DNA of 56,068 bases, from contig NZ_BDBP01000072.1 of NCBI RefSeq assembly GCF_001613045.1, positions 1-56,068 on the forward strand. The letters are read 5' to 3'. The stretch comes from Nocardia lijiangensis NBRC 108240. Lineage in GTDB: Bacteria; Actinomycetota; Actinomycetes; Mycobacteriales; Mycobacteriaceae. The stretch's first letter is position 1. Each line of letters begins with the position of its first letter. Shown here piece by piece: positions 48,105-55,833 of the stretch. The translations under genes were made by a program, and so were the position numbers. Below the pieces are notes generated by a model that worked only from the letters and a program-made list of their open reading frames with translations, made no database searches and was not told the origin of the DNA.

Positions 48105-48773
48105 TCAGGCCCGTACCTCGTGCACCATCGCATACCCGTACAGCTCACCACTGCGCCGAATCATGTCGAGCAGCGGCGCGCACAGCCCCCGCAGTCCTTC
48201 CAGGTCGGCGGCGGCCATGCGCGCGGTGACCATCGCGCTGACCGCGGCGGCGAAGGTCTGGCAGGCGAAACGCTGTTCTTCGGTGTGGGCGTCGAGCACC
48301 TCGGCGATCACCGCGACGAACGAGTCCTGGAGCTGGGCGCGGCGGGTCAGGGCGTCGGAACCCACCGCGTAGACCTCGACCAGGTAGAGCCTGGCGTAGG
48401 CGGGGTCCTCGATGAGGCCCTCGAAGTAGGCGTCGAGCAGGCGCTCCATCCTGTCGAGTTTCGTTTCGCTCGTACCGTTTTCGGCCGCCGGTTCGGAGGC
48501 CTCCGCGATCCGGTCGACCAGCCGTTCCACGGCGCGTTCGTAGGCGGCGGCGAAACAGTCCTCCTTGGAACGGAATTGCTCGTAGAAGGTCTCCCGCGAG
48601 ACGCCCGCGCGCTTGAGCACTGCCGCGACGGAGGTGCCGACGTAGCCGGCGATCGCCATGGTCTCGGCCATCGCGTCCAGAATCCGTTCCCGCTGCGACG
48701 CGATCACTTGCTCCCGAGGTAAACCGTGCCTGCCCCTGGGGAGTTGGCGTGCGGTGCCTGCGGTGTCGGTCAT
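48105..48773 (-). CDS. TetR-family transcriptional regulator
   Basis: The 222-residue protein has a TetR HTH (SVAAVLKRAGVSRETFYEQFRSKEDCF, residues 45-75) and a helical ligand domain typical of mycobacterial TetR proteins. ATG 48773 has GGAG 7 nt upstream. It lies 58 bp after an SDR gene on the same strand, so the two are probably co-transcribed, and the regulator may control that unit. The ligand is unknown. Confidence 0.9.
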   Translation of the reverse strand: MTDTAGTARQLPRGRHGLPREQVIASQRERILDAMAETMAIAGYVGTSVAAVLKRAGVSRETFYEQFRSKEDCFAAAYERAVERLVDRIAEASEPAAENGTSETKLDRMERLLDAYFEGLIEDPAYARLYLVEVYAVGSDALTRRAQLQDSFVAVIAEVLDAHTEEQRFACQTFAAAVSAMVTARMAAADLEGLRGLCAPLLDMIRRSGELYGYAMVHEVRA

Positions 48774-48831
48774 GCGGTGACTCCGGGTGATTCGGTGGGG
48801 CAGGTCTTCGACGGGCCGTGCACTGCGCCCA

Positions 48832-49710
48832 TCAGGCGGGCCGCTCCATTCTGCGTGGCCTGCTGGGTTGTTCGGTGGTGAAGGGGGCGTCTTCGGCGCG
48901 GGCGATCTCCAGCGCCTCGGCCACCCCGCGACGCAGCGTGGCGTCCACGATGCGCTGGGCGAGTGGGCGGAACGGCAGTGCCACCGCCACCCACCATGGC
49001 GAAACGATCTGACGGGCCCGGCGTGCGATGGCCCGTTCGGCGGCGTCGATGGCCGGGCCGAGCGGTGCCACACCCGAGACGGTCGCGCGGCCGAGGATGG
49101 CGCGCGCCGCGGCCGTGCCGAAGCCGCGGGAGGTCATGTCGGTGTCCAGTTCGGCGAAGTACGCGATGCCGACCTTGGCGCCGGTGTGCCTGATTTCGTT
49201 GCGCAGGGTGTGGCCGAGCGCCTCGACCCCCGCCTTCGACGCGCTGTATGCCCCTGCCAGCGGCAGATTCACGGCGGCCGCCAGCGACGAGACGACGAGC
49301 ACATAGCCCTGCGGATGGCAGATGTGCGGGCCCGCGGCGCGCAGCGTGTAGTAGACGCCGAGCACGTTCACCGCCAGCGTCTCCTCCATCACCGAAGGAT
49401 CTCCGCCGATCAGCGCCAGTTGCTTGGCCACCCCGGCGTTGGCGACCACCACGTCCAAGCCGCCGAGCTCGCTCGCCAGCGTGGTCACCACCCGCTCGAC
49501 CTGGGCCGGGTCGCCGATGTCGCAGTACCGCCACGGTGCGTCGCCGCATTCGCGCGCCACCTCGGCCAGCAGATCGGGTTCGAGTCCGAGCAGTGCGACC
49601 GACGCCCCGTGCGCGTACAACTGCCTGGCCAGCGCGGCCCCGATGCCCCGCGCCGCCCCGGTGATCAACACCCTTCTACCGGCGACGACCGGGCCGGAGA
49701 ACAGCTTCAT
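48832..49710 (-). CDS. SDR-family oxidoreductase
   Basis: The 292-residue protein is a classical SDR: TGAARGIG at residues 17-24, an NAG motif (NAGVAK), VVSSLAAAV with the catalytic Ser, and Tyr155/Lys159 in YSASK. The C-terminal 70 residues extend beyond the core and contain a hydrophobic patch (PWWVAVALPFRPLAQ), as in membrane-associated SDRs of mycolate bacteria. ATG 49710 is preceded by TATCGT at six nt with no Shine-Dalgarno, so it is probably leaderless. It is followed by tetR. Substrate is unknown. Confidence 0.87.
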   Translation of the reverse strand: MKLFSGPVVAGRRVLITGAARGIGAALARQLYAHGASVALLGLEPDLLAEVARECGDAPWRYCDIGDPAQVERVVTTLASELGGLDVVVANAGVAKQLALIGGDPSVMEETLAVNVLGVYYTLRAAGPHICHPQGYVLVVSSLAAAVNLPLAGAYSASKAGVEALGHTLRNEIRHTGAKVGIAYFAELDTDMTSRGFGTAAARAILGRATVSGVAPLGPAIDAAERAIARRARQIVSPWWVAVALPFRPLAQRIVDATLRRGVAEALEIARAEDAPFTTEQPSRPRRMERPA

Positions 49711-49918
49711 GCGGCGACGATACCACCGATGAACAGCGATGTTCGCAAATATGTTCGCTCCGCCCGAGGGGTGAGAGAAAGTCATGCCGATTCTCTCACG
49801 AAGGGCCGTCGGGAGTACCGTCGAATGTGCTCGGGCGGGGTGCGGGCTCCGCCCGGGAGCATCCATTAGGGTGCAATTGACAAAGGGCCAATTGGCTGTC
49901 ACGAACGAGAGGACCATC

Positions 49919-50686
49919 GTGGAGATTTCGGGTTCCGCCGCCATCGTCACCGGAGGCGCATCCGGCCTCGGCGCCGCCACCGCCAAGCGATTCGCCGAGC
50001 TGGGCGCCACTGTCTTCGGCCTGGACGTGCCGCAGTCGATCGAGCGCGCCGGTGACAGCGTGCCCGCCGGGGTCACCCTCATTCCGGCCGACGTGACCAG
50101 CGGCGACGAGGTCTCGGCCGCCATCGCGAAGGTGGTCGAGTCGGGTGCGCCGCTGCGCATCGTGGTCAACTGCGCCGGTGTCGGCTGGGCCGGGCGCATC
50201 CTGTCCAAGAACGGCCCGCACGATCTGGAGCTGTTCCGCACCGTCATCACCGTGAACCTGCTCGGCACCTTCAACGTCATGCGACTCGCGGCCGACGCGA
50301 TCGCCAAGACCGATCCGGTCGACGAGTACGGCCAGCGTGGCGTCGTCATCAACACCGCCTCGGTCGCCGCCTTCGAGGGCCAGGTCGGCCAGATCGCCTA
50401 CTCGGCCTCCAAGGGCGGCGTGCACGGCATGACCGTTCCTGCCGCGCGCGACTTGGCGCAGTTCGGCATTCGCGTGAACACCATCGCCCCCGGCATCATC
50501 GACACCCCGATGCTGGCCGGCGTCACCGAGGAGTACCGCAAGGGCCTCGAGGCGGGCGTGCCCTTCCCGTCGCGCCTCGGTCGCCCGGACGAGTACGCGC
50601 AGCTGTCGCAGTACATCGTCGAGCACGACTACCTCAACGGCGAGACCATCCGCATGGACGGCGCGCTGCGCATGGCGCCGCGGTAA
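49919..50686 (+). CDS. 3-hydroxyacyl-CoA dehydrogenase-like SDR (HSD10 type)
   Basis: The 255-residue protein closely resembles mycobacterial Rv1144 and human HSD17B10: TGGASGLG at 11-18, Asp36 for NAD, VVNCAG, NTASVAAFEGQVGQIAYSASKGG with Tyr161 and Lys165, and the end LNGETIRMDGALRMAPR. Members oxidise 3-hydroxyacyl-CoA in fatty-acid or isoleucine breakdown. GTG 49919 is supported by GAGAGGA 6 nt upstream. The 208 bp upstream hold the divergent promoters for this and the previous SDR. Confidence 0.9.
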   Translation: MEISGSAAIVTGGASGLGAATAKRFAELGATVFGLDVPQSIERAGDSVPAGVTLIPADVTSGDEVSAAIAKVVESGAPLRIVVNCAGVGWAGRILSKNGPHDLELFRTVITVNLLGTFNVMRLAADAIAKTDPVDEYGQRGVVINTASVAAFEGQVGQIAYSASKGGVHGMTVPAARDLAQFGIRVNTIAPGIIDTPMLAGVTEEYRKGLEAGVPFPSRLGRPDEYAQLSQYIVEHDYLNGETIRMDGALRMAPR

Positions 50687-50703
50687 TCCGCGTCGCACGC
50701 GAC

Positions 50704-50741
50704 GGCCGCCTCCGATTCGCTTTCGGGGGCGGCCTTTTCGG
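50704..50741. terminator. Terminator between SDR and methyltransferase
   Basis: A 12-bp stem (GGCCGCCTCCGA with TCGGGGGCGGCC, one G-U pair), a 7-nt loop and the tail TTTTCGG lie between convergent genes. Confidence 0.9.
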
Positions 50742-50753
50742 TCCCCATGGTGA

Positions 50754-51572
50754 TCAGGGCAGGGGCTTGTGGCCGATGCCGAGGAACGCCGTGGTGGCCA
50801 GCGGGGTGTTGGGACGGTAGTTCTCCGCGAGGTAGGCCCGCATGGACTCGGAGCGGGCGGCCCACGCGTCCTCGCCGATCGAGCGCCGCAGCAGCATCAT
50901 CGGCGCACTGCTGCGCGACATCTCGTCCCACATCCGGTCCGCGTCCGGGTAGGCCACCGTGGTGGTGTGACGCTGGATTGACACCCCGGCGAATCCCGCG
51001 CCCCGCATCTCGGTGGCGAAGACCTCCGGATTCTCCAGGCTCAGGAAATTCGGCTGCGGCTCCTGAATGGTCGGATCGCCCGCCGCCAACGCGCCGAACA
51101 TCATGCGCATCAGCGGGGATTCGGCCACCGGCGCCCAGCTCGACACCACCGCGATCCCGCCGGGCCGCAATACCCGGAACAGTTCGGCGAAGCCCTCGAG
51201 CCGATCCGGGAAGAACATCAGACCGAACATCGAGAAGCCCGCGTCGAAGCTGTTGTCTTCGAACGGCAGTGCCTGACCGTCGCCCACCTGCACGTCGACA
51301 TTCGTGAGACCGGCCTCCCGCGCGGCAATCCGGAGGCGTTCGAGCATGTGCTCGGCGAAATCGACGGCCTGCACCCGGCCGACCCGCGCGGCGGCGGGCA
51401 GGGTCAGCGTGCCGGGCCCTGCGGCGATATCGATGATGTGCGCGTCGGCGGGTAGATCGGCGAGTTCGAGCGCGCGGTCGGAGAACGGCGCCATGATCGC
51501 GAGCGCGGATTCGGCATAGCCGTCGGCGACCAGATCCCAGGGTTCGGCGGCGGCGAGGGGATTTCCGGACAT
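50754..51572 (-). CDS. Class I SAM-dependent methyltransferase (UbiE-like)
   Basis: The 272-residue protein has motif I IIDIAAGPGTLTL (about residue 45), an acidic end of strand 2 (AVDFAEHML), GDGQALPFEDNSFDAGFSMFGLMFF (motifs II and III) and LFRVLRPGGIAVVSSW. This is Methyltransf_11/UbiE type, acting on a small molecule of unknown identity. ATG 51572 has AAAGGA 7 nt upstream. It is a single gene by spacing. Confidence 0.9.
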   Translation of the reverse strand: MSGNPLAAAEPWDLVADGYAESALAIMAPFSDRALELADLPADAHIIDIAAGPGTLTLPAAARVGRVQAVDFAEHMLERLRIAAREAGLTNVDVQVGDGQALPFEDNSFDAGFSMFGLMFFPDRLEGFAELFRVLRPGGIAVVSSWAPVAESPLMRMMFGALAAGDPTIQEPQPNFLSLENPEVFATEMRGAGFAGVSIQRHTTTVAYPDADRMWDEMSRSSAPMMLLRRSIGEDAWAARSESMRAYLAENYRPNTPLATTAFLGIGHKPLP

Positions 51573-51695
51573 TCCACGATCCTTTCGACCGTGACAGGCT
51601 AACTGTGCAGCCCCCTCGCAAACCACCAACTCACGCGAATACGGCTGCGCACGAAAGTGTTCGAGGCAGCCGTGCGGCGAACGGCGAAGACCCGC

Positions 51696-52223
51696 TCAGG
51701 CCGCGAGCAGCATCGCGAGCACGGCGGTATCCGGATCGCTGATCGGATCGAGCCCGACCCGGCTGACCAGCGAGGTGACGGTGCCGTCGTATTCCGCCTC
51801 GGCCCACGCGGCGCGGTGTTCCAGACCCAGGTGCGGCACACCGGGCAGCAGCACGCAGCCGGACGCCGCGCCCGCGCATTCGGGCAGCGACGGGCGTGTC
51901 TCCGAGGGCGGGTGCAGCATCAGCAACGCGGGCGGCACGTGATCGGCGAACCGGCCCGGCTCCAGCGCCTCCTCACCCAGTACCGTGCCCTCGGCGAGCA
52001 CCAGCCCGACCGTTCCCGGCTCCGGGTCGTCGGGCAGCTCCTCGCGCACGCCGAAAACGGTGGATGTGGCGAGCAGGCCGGGCAGGCTCGCCACGCGCAC
52101 GGCGAGCACCAGAACCTGCGCCCATTCTTTGGTGGTGTCCGGCCAGCGACCGGAAATGACGAACCCGCGCAGCGACCCGCGCGAGTGGAACGGCGTGACG
52201 CCGATCGGCCCGTTGGTCCGCAT
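51696..52223 (-). CDS. Conserved protein of unknown function
   Basis: The 175-residue protein contains RGFVISGRWPDTTKEWAQVLVLAVRVASLPGLLATSTVFGVREELPDD, then several Leu-rich strand-like segments (ALLMLHPP, GCVLLPGVPHLG). It is acidic and has no signal peptide or clear membrane helix. I do not recognise the family. ATG 52223 has GGGAGG 4 nt upstream, which supports the start. It is convergent with the preceding spacer and shares no operon with sodA. Confidence 0.65.
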   Translation of the reverse strand: MRTNGPIGVTPFHSRGSLRGFVISGRWPDTTKEWAQVLVLAVRVASLPGLLATSTVFGVREELPDDPEPGTVGLVLAEGTVLGEEALEPGRFADHVPPALLMLHPPSETRPSLPECAGAASGCVLLPGVPHLGLEHRAAWAEAEYDGTVTSLVSRVGLDPISDPDTAVLAMLLAA

Positions 52224-52346
52224 CGTGCCTCCCGAGATCGAACCGGGGGCGGCCTTGCCCGTCCTCGAACTGTTGGATTCAGAGGATGACTCACGGATCA
52301 TCTGGCACACAAGTACCAATGAGTGCTAATCGGGCGCAGAACAGCG

Positions 52347-52384
52347 AAAAGCCCGCCGGGCGAACCATCTACCCGGCGGGTTTC
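52347..52384. terminator. Hairpin CCCGCCGGG / CCCGGCGGG
   Basis: A 9-bp stem (52352-52360 with 52372-52380) is flanked by AAAA and TTT. It lies upstream of the unknown-function gene on the minus strand and about 55 bp beyond the palindromic element following sodA, so it most likely ends the sodA transcript. Confidence 0.7.
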
Positions 52385-52437
52385 CGACTGCGTGCATCGG
52401 AATCAACGCACAGTGCTCGCACTACCAGCCCTGCCTA

Positions 52438-52566
52438 GGGCGAGTCTTACGAGCCCGTTCGCGGCCGTCTCGCTTCCGAGTGGTCGAAGCGCATGCGCCG
52501 GAGGCGCGAGTCTCGACCGCTCGGAAGCGAGACATAAAGGCCGCGAACACGCGCGCGCCAGCGCGC
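52438..52566 (-). repeat. Structured palindromic element, copy 2 (inverted)
   Basis: In the sodA direction: a GC hairpin (52566-52551), outer stem GTTCGCGGCC / GGCCGCGAAC (52548-52539 with 52466-52457), a 21-bp stem (52533-52513 with 52487-52467, one G-U), an inner hairpin GCGCC-TCC-GGCGC, and the block GGGCTCGTAAGACTCGCCC (52456-52438). The element begins only 7 bp after the sodA stop, so it would be part of the sodA 3' UTR. Copy 1 lies at 36976-37110. Confidence 0.85.
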
Positions 52567-52573
52567 CAAAAAC

Positions 52574-53197
52574 TCAGCCGAAGATGAGGCCCTTGCCCTG
52601 GGTGACGGCGCGGGCGAAGCGCTCCTGCACGTCCTCCCAGTTGACGACGTTCCAGAACGCGGTCACGTAGTCGGCCTTGACGTTCTTGTACTGCAGGTAG
52701 AAGGCGTGCTCCCACATGTCGACCTGCAGCAGCGGGATGATGCCCAGCGGGACGTTGGCCTGCTGGTCGTAGAGCTGGAAGGTGAGCAGCTTCCCGCCGA
52801 GGGTGTCGTAGCCGAGCACCGCCCAGCCGGAGCCCTGCAGGCCGTTGGCGGCCGCGGTGAACTGCGCGCGGAACTTGTCGAACGAACCGAACTGGTCGTC
52901 GATCGCGGCGGCCAGCTCGCCGACCGGCTTGTCGCCGCCGTTCGGGGAGAGGTTCTTCCACCAGATGGAGTGGTTCACGTGGCCACCGAGGTGGAACGCG
53001 AGGTTCTTCTCGTAGAGGAAGATCGCGCCGTGATCGCCGGATTCGCGAGCCGCCTCGAGCTTCTCGAGTGCGGTGTTCGCGCCCGCAACGTAGGCCGCGT
53101 GGTGCTTGGAATGATGCAGCTCGTTGATCTGCCCGGAGATGTGGGGCTCCAGGGCGCTGTAGTCGTAATCCAGATCTGGCAGCGTGTACTCAGCCAC
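52574..53197 (-). CDS. sodA: Superoxide dismutase, Mn/Fe family, predicted Mn-type
   Basis: The 207-residue enzyme has the same length as mycobacterial SodA. Metal ligands are His28, His76, Asp160 and His164 (VDMWEH). Residue 145 is Gln (YDQQAN), whereas the Fe-dependent M. tuberculosis enzyme has His there; Gln145 is the residue of Mn-preferring relatives such as M. smegmatis. The GTG start has AAAGGGA just upstream. No signal peptide is visible, although mycobacterial and nocardial SodA is found outside the cell. It turns superoxide into peroxide and oxygen. The palindromic element follows immediately. Confidence 0.96.
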   Translation of the reverse strand: MAEYTLPDLDYDYSALEPHISGQINELHHSKHHAAYVAGANTALEKLEAARESGDHGAIFLYEKNLAFHLGGHVNHSIWWKNLSPNGGDKPVGELAAAIDDQFGSFDKFRAQFTAAANGLQGSGWAVLGYDTLGGKLLTFQLYDQQANVPLGIIPLLQVDMWEHAFYLQYKNVKADYVTAFWNVVNWEDVQERFARAVTQGKGLIFG

Positions 53198-53394
53198 GAT
53201 GTCCCTTTCTCAGTTGTCGGGCTGTGGCGCCCGGAGTTTCGAGCGCTTCCAACCATCATTCGTACACCCGCTCGGTTCCAACCGGGCCGTGTGCCCCCTC
53301 ATTCCATCGGAGATCGGCCGATCACGCAGTGGTTGGTTCCGGCGTGAGCCGAAGGGCGGTTCGAGCGCGAGCATTCGTGAGTAGCATCGGAACC

Positions 53395-54102
53395 ATGTCG
53401 TTCTTCGACGAACTGGTCGGACGGATCCGTCTCCCGGAGCCGGCGATGGTGACCGCCGAGCAGGCGCTCCCCGGCCGGGAGGAACCAATTCTGGTGCCGG
53501 ATACCCACTTTGTGAACGGCAATCCCATCCGTCCGCCATTTCGCGAAGGCACGCAGGTGGCGGTCGTCGGGATGGGCTGTTTCTGGGGCGCGGAGAAGGG
53601 TTTCTGGGAACTCGACGGCGTCTACACGACCGCGGTCGGTTACGTCGGCGGGTACACGCCGAACCCGACCTACGAGGAGGTGTGCAGCGGCCGTACCGGG
53701 CACACCGAGGCGGTGCTCGTCGTCTTCGATCCCGCGGTGCTGGATTACGCGGGCGTGTTGAAAAACTTCTGGGAAGAACACGATCCGACCCAGGGCATGC
53801 GCCAGGGCAACGACCGCGGCACGCAGTATCGGTCGGCGATCTTCACGCTGAGCGACGAACAAGCCGCGCTGGCCGTGCGCACCGCGCAGGCCTATGGCAA
53901 GCGGCTGGCGGAGGCGGGGTACGGGTCGATCAGCACCGAGATCGCACCGTTGCCGACCCCGGGCGCCGGCGGTCCCGGACCGAATCTGTCCGGGTTCTAT
54001 TACGCCGAGGGCTATCACCAGCAGTACCTCGCGAAGAATCCCGGCGGCTACTGCCCGGTGCACGCGACGGGGGTGACCTGCCCGGTCGGGCTGGGGGCCT
54101 GA
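53395..54102 (+). CDS. msrA: Peptide-methionine (S)-S-oxide reductase MsrA
   Basis: The 235-residue protein has the catalytic GCFWG (Cys62), GYVGGYTPNPTYEEVCSGRTGHTEAV, WEEHDPTQGMRQGNDRGTQYRSAIF and YHQQYLAKNP. The C-terminal Cys pair (YCPVHATGVTCPVG) can act as resolving cysteines. The about 40-residue N-terminal extension (IRLPEPAMVTAEQALPGREEP) is normal for the longer MsrA class. It repairs oxidised methionine with thioredoxin. ATG 53395 has TAGCAT 7 nt upstream and no Shine-Dalgarno, suggesting leaderless translation. It is divergent from sodA with 197 bp between, an oxidative-stress pair. Confidence 0.96.
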   Translation: MSFFDELVGRIRLPEPAMVTAEQALPGREEPILVPDTHFVNGNPIRPPFREGTQVAVVGMGCFWGAEKGFWELDGVYTTAVGYVGGYTPNPTYEEVCSGRTGHTEAVLVVFDPAVLDYAGVLKNFWEEHDPTQGMRQGNDRGTQYRSAIFTLSDEQAALAVRTAQAYGKRLAEAGYGSISTEIAPLPTPGAGGPGPNLSGFYYAEGYHQQYLAKNPGGYCPVHATGVTCPVGLGA

Positions 54103-54173
54103 AAAACCTTGCGCGAACGGCGAACCGCCGCGCACCCGGTGTGATTCGGGCGCGCGTGGTCGCGGGGGCTCGG

Positions 54174-54785
54174 TTACAGCGGCGGCACGATGCCGGGACG
54201 CATGGTGCGCGGATCGCCCGCGTCGTGGGCCTTCCACCAGCGCGCACCGCCCGCGATGAAGTCGGCGGGCGCGATCTCCTTGCCCTTGGCGTCGTGCACC
54301 GTGACGTTGTCGAACCACACGCGCACGTCGAGTTCGCGCGGGTCGATGCCCTCCTCCTGGGAGAACTCCAGTACATGCGAGGGGGTGTGATCGTCGATCT
54401 TGGTGTCGAAGCTGAGCAGCTCGCGCCACAGCGCCCACCCGCTGTCGTCGACGTCGATGAATTCCCAGCCGTGCAGGCGGCCGCCGCCGAAGCTGCGGAT
54501 CGCCTCGGCGAGGCCGTCGAGCTGCAGCGGAAGGACTTCGGCCTCGATGTCGTCCCAGCGCTGGATGCGCAGCGAGGCCGCGACTCTGCTGACACCGGTG
54601 AAGTGCAGTCGAACCTGATGGTCCTGTGGCGCGGCCTCGTCGGCGGGAACGGTCATGACTGTCAGATCGAGGCGCAGTGTCGCCGCCTTCGGGTCGATCT
54701 CGAGTCCGAGGCAGGTCGCCTCCGAGATCGCAGTATTGAGTCCGGTCGAGTCCAGTCCGTCGAATAGCCCCCTGCGCCTGTCCAT
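54174..54785 (-). CDS. Conserved actinobacterial protein of unknown function
   Basis: The 203-residue, acidic, soluble-looking protein has patterns LTVMTVPADEAAPQDHQVRLHFTGVSRVAASLR, LDGLAEAIRSFGGGRLHGWEFIDVDD and FDNVTVHDAKGKEIAPADFIAGGARWWKAHDAGDPRTM. I do not recognise a named domain. ATG 54785 has GAGGG close upstream. It is convergent with msrA. Confidence 0.65.
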   Translation of the reverse strand: MDRRRGLFDGLDSTGLNTAISEATCLGLEIDPKAATLRLDLTVMTVPADEAAPQDHQVRLHFTGVSRVAASLRIQRWDDIEAEVLPLQLDGLAEAIRSFGGGRLHGWEFIDVDDSGWALWRELLSFDTKIDDHTPSHVLEFSQEEGIDPRELDVRVWFDNVTVHDAKGKEIAPADFIAGGARWWKAHDAGDPRTMRPGIVPPL

Positions 54786-55378
54786 GCCCTCAGGCTACCG
54801 ACAGCGCCAGCTGGAACCCGGTATTTCAGTTTTTCACTAGTGTTCTCGTTTTTTCTGGAACCGAATCGTTCGCTGCTCCGTCCAAGTAGATGTCGGGACC
54901 CGCTCGGCCGCGGTTCCGAGGCAGCGGCGAACGACCGCTCCGGGATGGACAAGGAGGGGAGTCCCGGATCGGTCGTTCGTGACCCCCGCTTCGCCGAGGA
55001 TGAGCTGGACGGGCCGCGTGGGTCCCGATCCCGTTCCGATCGGGAGGGGTCGAGTTCGCGTGAAGTTTGCTTATAGCCGCGCCCTGTGACTTCCTCGACT
55101 CGCGATAGGTACGGCCTGTGGATCAGGTTGTGGATTGTGTGGATAACTCCGATAAAGAGATGCACAGGTCGGCACCGAACGGGGCGGGCATAGGGGAACT
55201 GCGCCGGAAACGTACTCGGGGTACGAAATTGTCCGGCGCACCCCGACCCCGCAACCATTCGGCGTTACGCCCGTCGGCGTCACCGGGCCGAGTCCGCCCG
55301 AAAATCCCCGCACGGCGGGAGCGGAGGCAGGGGTACGCCTGGTCCACGGCAGTGCGGCGATCATGGCAGGATCGAATC
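54786..55378. other. Gene-free spacer with large inverted repeats and DnaA-box cluster
   Basis: Nearly 600 bp separate divergent genes. It includes an 18-bp inverted repeat with one mismatch (54928-54945 with 54962-54979, 16-nt loop) and a second, TCCCGATC / GATCGGGA (55023-55030 with 55038-55045). A plus-strand frame at 54840-55076 is Arg/Ser/Gly-rich and not convincing. Confidence 0.55.
55117..55146. promoter_or_regulatory. Cluster of three DnaA-box-like sites
   Basis: TGTGGATCA (55117), TGTGGATTG (55129) and TGTGGATAA (55138-55146) lie in the same orientation within 30 bp. The last is the exact complement of the consensus TTATCCACA. Confidence 0.5.
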
Positions 55379-55744
55379 GTGACGAGCCCCGAGTTTCCGT
55401 CGGTGTCGGTGGACGCCCTGCCCGGCGAATTCGACCACAGCGAGCGACCCGGCCCGGTCCGGGCGATCCTGCTCGACGTGCGCGAAGACGACGAGTGGCA
55501 GCTCGGGCACGCTCCCGGTGCGATCCACATCCCGATGGTCGACGTGCTCGCGCGCATCGACGAGCTGGACTACGACGCCGAGCTCTACGTCATCTGCAGG
55601 CAGGGCGGCCGGTCCATCGAAGTGGTGAAATACCTGGCCCACGTCGGTTTCGAGGCCGTGCAGGTGAACGGTGGCATGGTGGCTTGGCAGCGGATGGGTC
55701 GCCCGCTGGTCGCCGAGGGCGACCATCCGGCGAAGATCTACTGA
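55379..55744 (+). CDS. Rhodanese-like sulfurtransferase (single domain)
   Basis: The 121-residue protein is one rhodanese domain: ILLDVREDDEWQLGHAPGAIHIPMVDVLARID, the active-site loop ICRQGGRS with the persulfide Cys, and VNGGMVAWQRMGRPL. It moves sulfane sulfur between unknown partners in the cytosol. GTG 55379 has AGGA 7 nt upstream; upstream sequence in the same frame belongs to the spacer. It is followed closely by a 21-codon frame and a zinc-ribbon gene, perhaps one operon. Confidence 0.92.
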   Translation: MTSPEFPSVSVDALPGEFDHSERPGPVRAILLDVREDDEWQLGHAPGAIHIPMVDVLARIDELDYDAELYVICRQGGRSIEVVKYLAHVGFEAVQVNGGMVAWQRMGRPLVAEGDHPAKIY

Positions 55745-55767
55745 CGAAAGAGCGAGGTGCCCAGGCA

Positions 55768-55833
55768 ATGAGCGTCAGGCCGGGAAGCGGTAGCCCGCGG
55801 GACAACGCCGGGCGAGCGAAGGACACGCTGTGA
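55768..55833 (+). CDS. Possible 21-residue peptide between rhodanese and zinc-ribbon genes
   Basis: A short frame MSVRPGSGSPRDNAGRAKDTL starts 23 bp after the rhodanese stop and overlaps the next gene's start as GTGA. The overlap would allow translational coupling. Basic and Gly/Ser-rich, no known family; chance cannot be excluded. Confidence 0.3.
   Translation: MSVRPGSGSPRDNAGRAKDTL

Noticed and set aside
54840..55076. Plus-strand frame of 78 codons in the spacer before the rhodanese gene
   Set aside because: Arg/Ser/Gly-rich and formed largely from inverted-repeat sequence; no support.
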